DNA of 64,000 nt from Streptomyces pluripotens (GTDB taxonomy: Bacteria > Actinomycetota > Actinomycetes > Streptomycetales > Streptomycetaceae): contig NZ_CP021080.1 of the NCBI RefSeq assembly GCF_000802245.2, forward strand, positions 1,984,001 to 2,048,000. The letters run 5' to 3'. Below the pieces are notes generated by a model. That model was given only the letters and a program-made list of their open reading frames with translations, was not told the origin of the DNA and did no database searches. Below are positions 24,663 through 33,598 of the stretch, piece by piece. Every line of letters begins with the position of its first letter. The first letter of the stretch is position 1. The translations under genes and the position numbers were made by a program.

Positions 24663-27632
24663 TTGGCGCTCAGCAGACGTACTTTCAGTGCCCTGGCCGG
24701 CTCGGCCGCGCTCGGCCTCGCCCTGGGCGGTAGTGGCGGCCCCGGCGCACCCTCGGCGTACGCGGCACGCAGTGTGCCGACCGGCCCCGCGCCGGCCCCA
24801 CCGCGCGCGGACGGCGAGCAGCACACCATCGGGTACGACCACTACTCACTGCTCGTCGACGGCAGGCGTCTGGTGGTCTGGTCCGGCGAGATGCATCCGT
24901 TCCGGCTACCGAGCCCGTCACTGTGGCGGGACGTCCTGCAGAAGATGCGCGCCCACGGCTATAACACCGTCAGCATCTACGTGGCCTGGAACTATCACTC
25001 CCCCGCGCCCGGCTCGTACGACTTCACCGGGGTCCGGGACCTCGACCTCTTCCTGCGCATGGCCGCCGAAACCGGGCTGTATGTCATCCTGCGGCCCGGC
25101 CCGTACATCAACGCCGAGGTCGACGGCGGCGGCTTCCCCGGTTGGCTGACGGCGACGCATGGCACGGCGCGGACCGATGACCCCACATATCTGTCCCACG
25201 TGGACGAGTGGTTGACGCAGGTCGACCGGATCGCGCGCAAGCACCTGTTCACCCAGGGCACCGGCACGATCCTGCTCTACCAGATCGAGAACGAGTACGA
25301 CTCCCACGTCGGCGAGGCGGCCGGCCGGGACTACATGGCCCATCTGTACAGGAAAGTACGGGCGGACGGCATCGACGTCCCACTGTTCCACAACGACAAG
25401 GGGCGCAACGGCTACTGGACTCCCGGGTCGTTCGACACCGGCGGGGAGAGGGGCGGTTGGCTGTACGGGTTCGACGGGTACCCGTCGCCCGCCACGACCC
25501 CTCCGGACTGGGGGCACTACGGGCGCGGCGGAATGAAGGGCGGGGCCACCGCCTCACCCTCCACGCCGGGGTTCGTACCCGAGTTCGGGGGCGGATGGTT
25601 CGACCCGTGGGGCGGGGCCTGGTTCGACGGCAAGGGGTACGCGGAAGCGCGGCGCACCCGGGACGCGGCCTACGAGCGCCGCTTCTATCTGACCAACCTC
25701 GCCAACGGGCTCACCCTGCACAACGTGTACATGACCTTCGGCGGGACCTCATGGGGCTGGCTGCCCGCGCCGGTCGTCTACACCTCGTATGACTACGGGG
25801 CCGCGATCGACGAAGGGCGGAACGTCACCGACAAGATCGCGCCGCTGCACCAGATCGGACATCTGGTGCAGCGCGTTCCCGACTTCGCCAAGCTGGATGA
25901 GGCGGATGCGGTGAAGGCAGCGGGACTGAAGGTCTATCACCTGACCAATCCGGACACCGGCACGCACGTGTACGTGGCGCGCAACGACGGCAGCGGCACC
26001 GTCACCACCACCCTGCCGACGGACGCCGGCGACCTGCGCATCACCGTGCCCGGCAAGGACGCCAAGCTGCTGGTCACCGGGCTCCGGCTGGGCACGCGGA
26101 CGCTGAAGTACTCCACCGCCCAGCCCTCGATGTGTCTGAGGGCGGGCCGACAGGACATCGCCCTGTTCACCGGGCGGCGCGGCGACATGGCTGAGCTGGT
26201 GCTGAAGTGCCCGGACGGCACCGACGTCATGCGGCTGGACCCCGAGGCCGGCTGGGCCTCCGACGGCAACGACGTGCATGTGAACGCGCCCCTCGGGCAG
26301 GGCGGGCTGACCCGAGTGCTGGTGCGGGACGGCGAGAACGACACCCCGCTCCTGCTCCTCTTCGCCGACGACGCCACCTCCGTACGCCTGTTCCCCTACG
26401 ACACTCCGACCGGAACCGTACTGGTGTACGGTCCGGCGCTGCTGCGCCATGTCGAAGTCCGCGGCTCCGAGGTGCACGCGACCGGGGACATCACCGGGAC
26501 GACCGTCCTGGAGGTATGGGGTCCACGCGGGATCAGGACATTGGTGTGGAACGGACGCACCGTCCCCACCCGGGTGACCGCCTCCGGCAGCCTGATGACC
26601 ACCGGTCTGCTGCCCGCCGTGCCCGAGGTGCGGCTGCCCGAACTGGGTGGCTGGCGGATGCGGACGGAGAACCCTGAGGCAGGTCCCGGCTTCGACGACT
26701 CGTCGTGGAAGGCCGCCGACAGGACGACGTCGTACAGCACCACCCCGGTCCCCGACGGTGGGCCGGTGCTGTTCGCCGACGACTACGGCTTCCACTACGG
26801 AGATGTTTGGTACCGGGGCACGTTCACCGGGTCCAGTGACATCGAGGAAGTCTCGCTCGCCTACAGCAGCGGTACACAAGGGCTGTTGATGGCATGGCTG
26901 GACGGAGAGCCGCTGGGCACTCACCGGATGCCCGTACCGGACAAGAAGACCACCATCCGCAAGGGCAGTTGGGCGACCACGGTGGCCTTCCCGGTGCGGG
27001 AGCAGTTGCGCTCCCCCGGTCGGCACGTGCTGTCCGTGCTGGTCCGGCGCATGCAGCACGACGAGGACGGCACGGCGCACGACACCCACAAGGCAGCACG
27101 CGGACTGACGGCGGCCATCTTCAAGGGCGCCTCGCCGAAGGTCTCTTGGCGCATCCAGGGCGAGGGCGCCCCCGACCCGGTACGCGGTCCGTTGAACAAC
27201 GGTGGCCTGTACGGGGAGCGGGAGGGCTGGCACCTGCCCGGCTTCCCGGACCGGGACTGGGAGACGGTGTCCTTCCCACGGTCCGTGCGGCGGCAGGGCG
27301 TGACCTGGTACCGGACCGACTTCCGCCTGTCGGTGCCGGCCGACGTCGACGCGTCCGTCGGGCTGGTCCTGGAGGACGACCCAAACCGGTCCTACCGGGC
27401 GCAGATCTTCCTCAACGGCTGGAACATGGGCCAGTACATCAATGACGTCGGCCCGCAGCACACCTTCGTGCTGCCGAACGGCATCCTGCGCACCCGGGGC
27501 AACAACACCCTCGCCCTGGCGGTCCTTTCGGAACTCACCACGCTGTCCGGCCCGGGCAAGGTGCGCCTGAGACTATGGGGCACTGCGGCCGGAGGGATTC
27601 CGGTGAACACCGTGCCCTCCCCCGGCCGCTGA
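24663..27632 (+). CDS. Exported beta-galactosidase, glycoside hydrolase family 35
   Basis: A 989-residue secreted enzyme cleaving terminal beta-galactosides. The N-terminus SRRTFSALAGSAALGLALGG is a Tat signal peptide with an Ala-x-Ala site near residue 35. The GH35 barrel follows: WSGEMHPFR, the acid/base QIENEY (Glu211) and the nucleophile PEFGGGWFDPWGG (Glu307), then beta-sandwich domains to the end. The TTG start at 24663 is set by GGGAGGA 7 nt upstream. It stands alone, without a sugar transporter or regulator adjacent, and probably acts on plant galactans or galactosides outside the cell. Confidence 0.94.
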   Translation: MALSRRTFSALAGSAALGLALGGSGGPGAPSAYAARSVPTGPAPAPPRADGEQHTIGYDHYSLLVDGRRLVVWSGEMHPFRLPSPSLWRDVLQKMRAHGYNTVSIYVAWNYHSPAPGSYDFTGVRDLDLFLRMAAETGLYVILRPGPYINAEVDGGGFPGWLTATHGTARTDDPTYLSHVDEWLTQVDRIARKHLFTQGTGTILLYQIENEYDSHVGEAAGRDYMAHLYRKVRADGIDVPLFHNDKGRNGYWTPGSFDTGGERGGWLYGFDGYPSPATTPPDWGHYGRGGMKGGATASPSTPGFVPEFGGGWFDPWGGAWFDGKGYAEARRTRDAAYERRFYLTNLANGLTLHNVYMTFGGTSWGWLPAPVVYTSYDYGAAIDEGRNVTDKIAPLHQIGHLVQRVPDFAKLDEADAVKAAGLKVYHLTNPDTGTHVYVARNDGSGTVTTTLPTDAGDLRITVPGKDAKLLVTGLRLGTRTLKYSTAQPSMCLRAGRQDIALFTGRRGDMAELVLKCPDGTDVMRLDPEAGWASDGNDVHVNAPLGQGGLTRVLVRDGENDTPLLLLFADDATSVRLFPYDTPTGTVLVYGPALLRHVEVRGSEVHATGDITGTTVLEVWGPRGIRTLVWNGRTVPTRVTASGSLMTTGLLPAVPEVRLPELGGWRMRTENPEAGPGFDDSSWKAADRTTSYSTTPVPDGGPVLFADDYGFHYGDVWYRGTFTGSSDIEEVSLAYSSGTQGLLMAWLDGEPLGTHRMPVPDKKTTIRKGSWATTVAFPVREQLRSPGRHVLSVLVRRMQHDEDGTAHDTHKAARGLTAAIFKGASPKVSWRIQGEGAPDPVRGPLNNGGLYGEREGWHLPGFPDRDWETVSFPRSVRRQGVTWYRTDFRLSVPADVDASVGLVLEDDPNRSYRAQIFLNGWNMGQYINDVGPQHTFVLPNGILRTRGNNTLALAVLSELTTLSGPGKVRLRLWGTAAGGIPVNTVPSPGR

Positions 27633-27863
27633 ACAGCCCGGGGACGGGCCGACCCGGTCACGTTCCAGGACAGCGGCTCCGGTACGACGGTGAGGGTGGC
27701 CGCCCCGCGGGACCGTGTTCTCCACGGTGTGCGCGGTGGCCCGCTCAGGACCGGCGGGAGCGGATGCCGGCCTCAGGATTCGGTGTCCGGGAGCATGCCG
27801 TGTCCGACTCCAGCCCTCGCGGGTGGCCTGACGGCGAGCGGCGAGGGGAGGTGCGGTGGTTCT

Positions 27864-27919
27864 CCCTTGAACAAGGGTCTCCGTATTGCATGACGCGGAC
27901 ACATCCAGGCGCGTACGCT
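27864..27919 (+). promoter_or_regulatory. Putative promoter and dyad upstream of the HExxH operon
   Basis: An inverted repeat CCCTTG-AA-CAAGGG (27864-27877) lies just upstream of a -35-like ATGACG (27890-27895) and a -10 TACGCT (27914-27919), 18 bp apart. The start point would fall about 30 bp before the first gene. The dyad could be a regulator site; none is encoded adjacent. The rest of the 27633-27956 gap shows no gene. Confidence 0.45.
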
Positions 27920-27956
27920 CTGACCAGCCGCACACCGGCGGTGAGAAGGGGGATCG

Positions 27957-28583
27957 ATGAACTTCGGGGGCGCTCGAGAGCGGGCGGCACGCCTGACCGC
28001 ACGGCTGCGGCGCTCCGCCCCGGAGCGGGCGACGCCCTTCCGCTCGGGCCCGGCGATGCGTTCCCTGGCCGACGGTCTCGCCTCGGCCGTCCGGGCCCGG
28101 CTCCGACCGCCCGAGGACGTAGGGGAGTTGTGCCGGGCCTTGTGCGAGGAGATGAGCGTGTTGCGCGGCGGGCGCCCGGTGGAACTGCGCTTCGAACGGT
28201 TCCCCGATGAGATCGAAGTCACCGGACTCTGTGTGGAGTTCGCCGACTTCGACCTGGTCATAGTGGAGGAACGGGCCGAGGCCGTACAGCGACTGGTCAT
28301 CCTGGGACACGAATTGTGGCATTTGTACGCCGGACACCGACACCACCACCTGTCCGGGACCGCGGTGGCCCGCGCACTCGCCGACACCCCCGACTGGCCG
28401 GACAGGGCGCTCACGGTGGCCGCCCGCAACGGCTCCCGGGAGGTCGACGAGGCCGAGGCCGACGACTTCGGGCACCGCCTGGCCACCCTGTTCCGGTCCC
28501 ACCTGTCCGGGACCCGCGCCGCCCCCCTCGATCCCGTCCAGCGCTCACTCGGCTATCGCGGACGTGGAGGAGCCACGCGGTGA
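27957..28583 (+). CDS. HExxH (ImmA/IrrE-like) protein, possible metallopeptidase
   Basis: A 208-residue cytoplasmic protein with the zinc-binding motif HELWH at residues 118-122 (context VILGHELWHLYAGH) and a possible third ligand in the acidic EVDEAEADDFGHRL helix. ImmA/IrrE proteases cleave HTH repressors; many Streptomyces homologues carry toxin-like annotations. No XRE partner is visible immediately upstream, unlike classic ImmR/ImmA pairs. Its TGA overlaps the GTG of the next gene, so translation is coupled to the membrane protein. The target is unknown. Confidence 0.75.
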   Translation: MNFGGARERAARLTARLRRSAPERATPFRSGPAMRSLADGLASAVRARLRPPEDVGELCRALCEEMSVLRGGRPVELRFERFPDEIEVTGLCVEFADFDLVIVEERAEAVQRLVILGHELWHLYAGHRHHHLSGTAVARALADTPDWPDRALTVAARNGSREVDEAEADDFGHRLATLFRSHLSGTRAAPLDPVQRSLGYRGRGGATR

Positions 28584-29839
28584 CCCTGCTGGCGCTGAAC
28601 CCCTCTCGCTTCCTCAGCGAGTTCTACATTTCGTTCTGGATTCCCACCGCCGTACTCACCGCCGCTCTGGTGATCAAGTTGCCCACGATCATCCGGCTGT
28701 GGCGTGACCCGTTGCTGCGGGCGGTCGGTGGCCTGCTCCTGCTCGCCTGCGCGGTGTTCGTGTTCTGCTCTCCGACCACGATCGCCCGGGTCAACCGGCT
28801 GACCGGCGTGCCCAACATCTCGGCTCCCTGGTGCTATTCGCTCATCACCGCATTCTGCGGCTCCTGCCTCCTGTTGATCATCACCTGGCGCAACGGCCCG
28901 TCCGACCGGTCGGCCACCACCCGCCGTGCCACACGCCGGGTGGTCTCCGGGTACTGCGGGGTGATCGTCGCCCTGTGGGTGCTGTTCGGACTCGCCGACG
29001 CCCCCGTGGAACGGCTGCGGGACCTCGACACCTACTACGCCAACACGCCGTTCATGCGCGAGGAGATCCTGCTCTACCTCGTCGCGCACGCCGTGGCTTG
29101 CCTGATCACCTCAAGGCTGATCTGGAACTGGGTGCGCACCGAAGGTCTGGACGCCTGGCTGCGCTGGGGTCTGAAACTGCTGGGCGTCGGCTATCTGCTG
29201 AACTTGATCTTCGACGCGTCCAAGCTGACCGCCGTCGCCGCGCGCTGGTGCGGGCACGACCTGGACTGGCTGAGCACCGATCTCGCTCCGCCGGTCGCCG
29301 CGCTGTCCGCCATCCTGATCGCGGTCGGCTTCATCCTGCCGCACGCCGGCCAGTACCTGCACGACCGCTGGCGGGTCCGGCTCGCCCACCGCGAACTGCG
29401 CCCGCTGTACCAATTGATGCGCACCGAGAACGGGGAGGGCGTGCCGTTCGTCCTGCGCGCCACTCCGGAACTACGGCTGACCCGGCGCGAGACCTTCATC
29501 CGGGACGTGCTGCTGCCCCTGGCCCGCCGTCTCGACCCCGGTCTCGGCAGCCGGGCGTACGACGCCGCTCTCGGCCTCGGGCATCCGCCGGAGCGGGCCC
29601 GGGCGCTGGCCGCGGCCGTGAGCATCCTCGACGCCGTCGAGACCGGCGCCCGTACGCCGGAACCGGCCTGGGGTTCCCCCCAGTCCCCTGAGGCATCGGA
29701 CGAGGGCGACGGGCCCGACACCACGAGTCTGCTCCAGGAGATCGGGGCCATCTCCCGAGCCCTCCGCCGTCCCGACGAGATCGAGGCGGTCCGCGCGCGT
29801 GCGACCGCCCCTGCAGGAAGCGTTGCCGTCCATGAGTGA
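28580..29839 (+). CDS. MAB_1171c-type multipass membrane protein
   Basis: A 419-residue membrane protein with about seven hydrophobic helices in the first ~265 residues (starting ISFWIPTAVLTAALVIK) and a cytoplasmic C-terminal domain of about 150 residues. The pattern matches the MAB_1171c 'putative transporter' family. GTG 28580 overlaps the preceding stop by 4 bp (GTGA), and the 3' end overlaps the next gene by 8 bp, so three genes form one coupled operon. Transport is an annotation guess; a sensor or scaffold role with the HExxH protein is equally possible. Confidence 0.75.
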   Translation: MTLLALNPSRFLSEFYISFWIPTAVLTAALVIKLPTIIRLWRDPLLRAVGGLLLLACAVFVFCSPTTIARVNRLTGVPNISAPWCYSLITAFCGSCLLLIITWRNGPSDRSATTRRATRRVVSGYCGVIVALWVLFGLADAPVERLRDLDTYYANTPFMREEILLYLVAHAVACLITSRLIWNWVRTEGLDAWLRWGLKLLGVGYLLNLIFDASKLTAVAARWCGHDLDWLSTDLAPPVAALSAILIAVGFILPHAGQYLHDRWRVRLAHRELRPLYQLMRTENGEGVPFVLRATPELRLTRRETFIRDVLLPLARRLDPGLGSRAYDAALGLGHPPERARALAAAVSILDAVETGARTPEPAWGSPQSPEASDEGDGPDTTSLLQEIGAISRALRRPDEIEAVRARATAPAGSVAVHE

Positions 29840-31241
29840 TCGCACCCCCACCGCCGTCGTACTCGGCGGCTCCCTCGCCGGCCTGCTCGCGGCCCGCGCC
29901 CTGGCCTCCACCGGGGCCCGGGTGACCGTGGTCGAGCGGGACGCCCTCCCCGCGGGCCCCGAGCCGCGCAGGGGGTTGCCGCAGGCGCGACACGTGCACC
30001 AGCTGTGGTCGGGGGGCGCACAGGCGTTGGAGCAGCTGCTGCCCGGGGCGATCGGGCGGCTGCGGGAGGCCGGCGTACGTCGGGTACCGGTGACCACGGA
30101 CATGGTGGCGCTGTCCCCGCACGGCTGGTACCGGCGCTGGGTCGAATCGGCCTTCATGCTGCCCGCCAGCCGGGACCTGCTCGACTGGGTGGTGCGCCAA
30201 CTCGCTCTGGCTGATGGGCGGGTCGAGCTGGTGGAGCGGGCCGAGGCGGTGGGACTGACCGGTCGGAGCGGAAGTACGGGCACGGTCGTGACCGGGGTCC
30301 GTGTCCGCGCCCACGACGGCACCGAGCGCACGCTGACGGCCGACCTGGTGGTGGACGCCACCGGGCGCGGCTCCCGCGCCGTCCACTGGCTGACCGGACT
30401 CGGTCTGCCCGTCACCGAGCGGCGCGAAGTGGACTCCGGGCTCGTCTATGCCAGCCGTCTGTACCACGCACCGGAGCCGGCCCGGGAGAGCTTCCCGATC
30501 GTCAACATCGAACCCGATCCGCGGGGTGCGGGAACCGGGCGCGGGGGCGTGCTGATGCCGGTCGAGAACGGCCGGTGGATCGTCACGCTGATCGGCGGGC
30601 GGGGTGACGAACCACCGGCGGACGGCGCCGAGTTCGCCCGCTACGCGCGCGAAGAGCTGCGCCATCCCCTCATCGGAGAGCTACTGGCCGGCGGGGCGGA
30701 GCCGCTGAGCGAGGTCACGATCACCCGCACCACCGCGAACCGGCGCCACTTCTTCGAACGGATGGCGCAGTGGCCGGAGAACTTCGTTGTCCTCGGGGAC
30801 GCGGTGTGTGCGCTGAACCCGGTGTACGGCCACGGGATGGCCGTGGCGGCCCGGTCCGCCCTTGCGCTGCAGGACGTGGTACGACGTCGGGGACTGGGTA
30901 GCCCGGCGCTTTCCCGACAGGTGCAGAAGGAAGTCGGGCGCAGGGTACGGGCTGCGTGGGACCTCGCCATAGGGGCGGACGTGTTCTATCCGGGCGCGAC
31001 CGAACACGGGCCGACACTGCGGGACCGGGTGCTGTCCGCTTACGTCGGACGCCTGCTGTACACCGCGACGGGCAACGGCCGGATCGCCCGCCGGGTCACC
31101 GATGTCACATCACTGCAGCGGGGGGCACAGACACTACTGTCCCCGAGCATGCTGGTCGCCGCCGCAGTGGGACCGCTGAAGCCTCCGCTCGCGGTTCCGC
31201 CGTTGACGGCGCAGGAGCGCAAGACCGCGGGAGTCCCGTAG
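29832..31241 (+). CDS. FAD-dependent mono-oxygenase/dehydrogenase
   Basis: A 469-residue flavoprotein of the aromatic hydroxylase/geranylgeranyl-reductase-like class. The N-terminal Rossmann motif VVLGGSLAGLLAARAL (about residues 8-23) binds the ADP of FAD. VVDATGRGSRAVHWL and GDAVCALNPVYGHGMAVA (about 321-338) complete the flavin site. ATG 29832 overlaps the preceding gene by 8 bp and is preferred over an ATG at 29799. As the third gene of the HExxH/MAB_1171c operon it is probably functionally linked. Substrate unknown, perhaps a hydrophobic metabolite. Confidence 0.85.
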   Translation: MSDRTPTAVVLGGSLAGLLAARALASTGARVTVVERDALPAGPEPRRGLPQARHVHQLWSGGAQALEQLLPGAIGRLREAGVRRVPVTTDMVALSPHGWYRRWVESAFMLPASRDLLDWVVRQLALADGRVELVERAEAVGLTGRSGSTGTVVTGVRVRAHDGTERTLTADLVVDATGRGSRAVHWLTGLGLPVTERREVDSGLVYASRLYHAPEPARESFPIVNIEPDPRGAGTGRGGVLMPVENGRWIVTLIGGRGDEPPADGAEFARYAREELRHPLIGELLAGGAEPLSEVTITRTTANRRHFFERMAQWPENFVVLGDAVCALNPVYGHGMAVAARSALALQDVVRRRGLGSPALSRQVQKEVGRRVRAAWDLAIGADVFYPGATEHGPTLRDRVLSAYVGRLLYTATGNGRIARRVTDVTSLQRGAQTLLSPSMLVAAAVGPLKPPLAVPPLTAQERKTAGVP

Positions 31242-31445
31242 GGAGGGGGCAGCGGGGACCAGGTCCGGAAGGACTGCGCACACCCCGAGCCGGACGGGCG
31301 CGCAGCAGTACTGCCGAACGACCGGCTGTGCCGCCGTGACGCGGGCGGCTCAGCCGGCGAACACCGGTCGGAGCGGTCACCGGCCCCCTCCCGGGGGCAC
31401 CAGGCGGGACGGGCACCGACCCAGTGCTCCCGGCATCATGGGGGC

Positions 31446-32003
31446 ATGCCACTCGACTTCCAGCTCGTGCTGCTGCGCCGTATGGCCGACCACAACCCGG
31501 ACCTGGTCGAGGAGGCCCGGCGGCAGCTCGGGGTGTCCGTCGCGGACATGCGGGAGACCAACAAGCGCTGGCAGGCCATGGTCCGTTCGCCGAGGTCACG
31601 GACCGCCGCCGGTCGGTACCGGTCGATCCTCGGCGAGCCCGAGTCCGTGCTGCCGCGCCGCCTGGGCGACATCGGCTGCGAGGCCCGGCACTGGGCCCTG
31701 CCGCTCTGGCCCGAGCTGCGCTTCGAAGTGCTGGTCGGACCGGACGGGAACGTGTGGAACGAGTGGCTGGTGCGCGCGCCCGGGGCCCCGGCGCCGAAGC
31801 TGAAAACCCTGGACGACCTCGTCCCCTGGTCCTGCACGGTCGACGAGGTCGCCCGCGCCTTCGCCCCCGCCCGCCCGCTGGAGGGTACGGCGCCCACCCG
31901 GTGGGGGCTGGCCTTCACCGCCCCCGGTCGGGACGGCACGCGGCATGAGGTGGTCGCCGAATTCACCTGGGGACTACTGCAGCGGACGGCGGTGCGTGTC
32001 TGA
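31446..32003 (+). CDS. Protein of unknown function, 185 aa
   Basis: I do not recognise this protein. It is soluble, with an amphipathic N-terminal helix (FQLVLLRRMADHNPDLVEEA) and a beta-rich middle (LRFEVLVGPDGNVWNEWLVR) and no signal or membrane segment. Codon use is typical of the genome. A CATCAT hexamer ends 6 nt before the ATG, a possible leaderless start. It stands between the flavoprotein gene and matB, with gaps on both sides, so it is probably monocistronic. Confidence 0.7.
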   Translation: MPLDFQLVLLRRMADHNPDLVEEARRQLGVSVADMRETNKRWQAMVRSPRSRTAAGRYRSILGEPESVLPRRLGDIGCEARHWALPLWPELRFEVLVGPDGNVWNEWLVRAPGAPAPKLKTLDDLVPWSCTVDEVARAFAPARPLEGTAPTRWGLAFTAPGRDGTRHEVVAEFTWGLLQRTAVRV

Positions 32004-32152
32004 GCCGTCGTCTCCGCGCCCGCCCGGGCGCCGAGCGCCTCCGCCCGGCCAGGAACACGGTGTGGGGAACGCGGTCGCTGGTGTAGGAAGGGTGCTGTCC
32101 CCCGGTAGTCGACCGCACCTCGACAGCAAGCCGACACTAAGGAGTGCGCCGC

Positions 32153-33598
32153 GTGTCCTTCCTCTTTCCCGCTCTGGCGGATGGCCCGGGTGAGCGGGTC
32201 GCCCTGCGGTTCGGCGAGCGGTCCTTGACGTACGACGCTCTCGCCGGCGCGGCCGGTGCACTCGCGACGCGGCTGCGGGGAGCCGGCCGGGTGGCCGTGT
32301 GGGCCACCCCGGATCTGGAGACCGCCGTCGCGGTTACGGGTGCACTGCTCGCTGGGACGGCAGCAGTGCCGCTGAACCCGAAGTCGGGCGAGAAGGAACT
32401 GGCGCACATTCTCTCCGACAGCGCGCCGTCCCTGATTCTCGCTGCACCGGGGGTCGAACTTCCCGCGCCCCTGGGTGGCTTGGCACGACTCGACGTCGAC
32501 CTTTCCGCCAGGGGTGCCGCTTCGACGGAGCAGGCAGCCGAGAAGGACCCGGCCCTGATCGTCTACACGTCCGGCACCACCGGGCCGCCCAAGGGCGCGG
32601 TCATCCCGCGCCGGGCCGTCGCCACCACCCTGGACGCGATCGCCGACGCCTGGCAGTGGACCGGGGAGGACGTGCTCGTGCACGGGCTGCCCCTGTTCCA
32701 CGTGCACGGGCTCGTACTGGGCGTCCTCGGGCCGCTGCGCCGCGGCGGTACGGTGCGGCACCTGGGGCGGTTCAGTACCGAGGGCGTGACGCGTGAGCTG
32801 AACGACGGGGCGACCATGTTGTTCGGGGTGCCGACGATGTACCACCGCATCGCCGAGGCGCTGCCCGGGAACCCGGAGCTGGCCGAGGCGCTCGGCCGGG
32901 CCCGGCTGCTGGTCTCGGGGTCGGCTGCGCTGCCCGTGCACGACCACGAGCGGATCGCGGCGGCGACCGGACAGCGGGTGATCGAGCGGTACGGCATGAC
33001 CGAGACCCTGATGAACACCAGTATGCGTGCCGACGGTACGGCCCGGGTCGGGACGGTGGGGGTGCCGCTGCCGGGCGTGCAGCTGCGGCTGGTGGAGGAG
33101 GACGACACGGAGATCACCGGGTACGACTCAGAGAGCGTGGGGGAGATTCAGGTGCGCGGTGCGAACCTGTTCACCGAGTACCTGAACCGGCCCGACGCCA
33201 CCGCCGCCGCGTTCACGGAGGACGGCTGGTTCCGCACCGGGGACATGGCGGTGCGCGAGCCCGGCGGACACGTCCGTATCGTGGGGCGCAAGGCCACCGA
33301 CCTGATCAAGAGCGGCGGGTACAAGATCGGGGCGGGCGAGATCGAGAACGCCCTGCTGGAACATCCGGGGGTGCGGGAGGCGGCGGTCACCGGGGAACCG
33401 GACGCGGACCTGGGCGAACGGATCGTCGCGTGGATCGTCCCGGTCGACCCGCAGTCGCCGCCCGGCGCGGAGGAGCTGGCCGATCAGGTCGCCCGGCGGC
33501 TGGCCCCGCACAAGCGGCCACGGGTCGTCCGGTATCTGGCGGCACTCCCCCGCAACGACATGGGGAAGATCATGAAACGGGCGCTGGCCGATGTCTGA
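32153..33598 (+). CDS. matB: Malonyl-CoA synthetase MatB
   Basis: A 481-residue acyl-CoA ligase that activates malonate (and, in the S. coelicolor enzyme, methylmalonate) with ATP and CoA. AMP-binding motifs are visible: YTSGTTGPPKGA (about residues 137-148), ERYGMTET, GWFRTGDMA and the C-terminal lysine region GKIMKRAL. The N-terminus SFLFPAL and long shared stretches (AVPLNPKSGEKELAHILSD, RYGMTETLMNTS) match the S. coelicolor MatB I recall. GTG 32153 is set by AAGGAG 8 nt upstream. It overlaps the next gene by 8 bp, indicating coupled translation with a carboxyltransferase. Confidence 0.9.
   Translation: MSFLFPALADGPGERVALRFGERSLTYDALAGAAGALATRLRGAGRVAVWATPDLETAVAVTGALLAGTAAVPLNPKSGEKELAHILSDSAPSLILAAPGVELPAPLGGLARLDVDLSARGAASTEQAAEKDPALIVYTSGTTGPPKGAVIPRRAVATTLDAIADAWQWTGEDVLVHGLPLFHVHGLVLGVLGPLRRGGTVRHLGRFSTEGVTRELNDGATMLFGVPTMYHRIAEALPGNPELAEALGRARLLVSGSAALPVHDHERIAAATGQRVIERYGMTETLMNTSMRADGTARVGTVGVPLPGVQLRLVEEDDTEITGYDSESVGEIQVRGANLFTEYLNRPDATAAAFTEDGWFRTGDMAVREPGGHVRIVGRKATDLIKSGGYKIGAGEIENALLEHPGVREAAVTGEPDADLGERIVAWIVPVDPQSPPGAEELADQVARRLAPHKRPRVVRYLAALPRNDMGKIMKRALADV

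Noticed and set aside
25749..27461. A 570-codon minus-strand frame within the beta-galactosidase
   Set aside because: It is fully antisense to a confident GH35 gene and has no recognisable domain.
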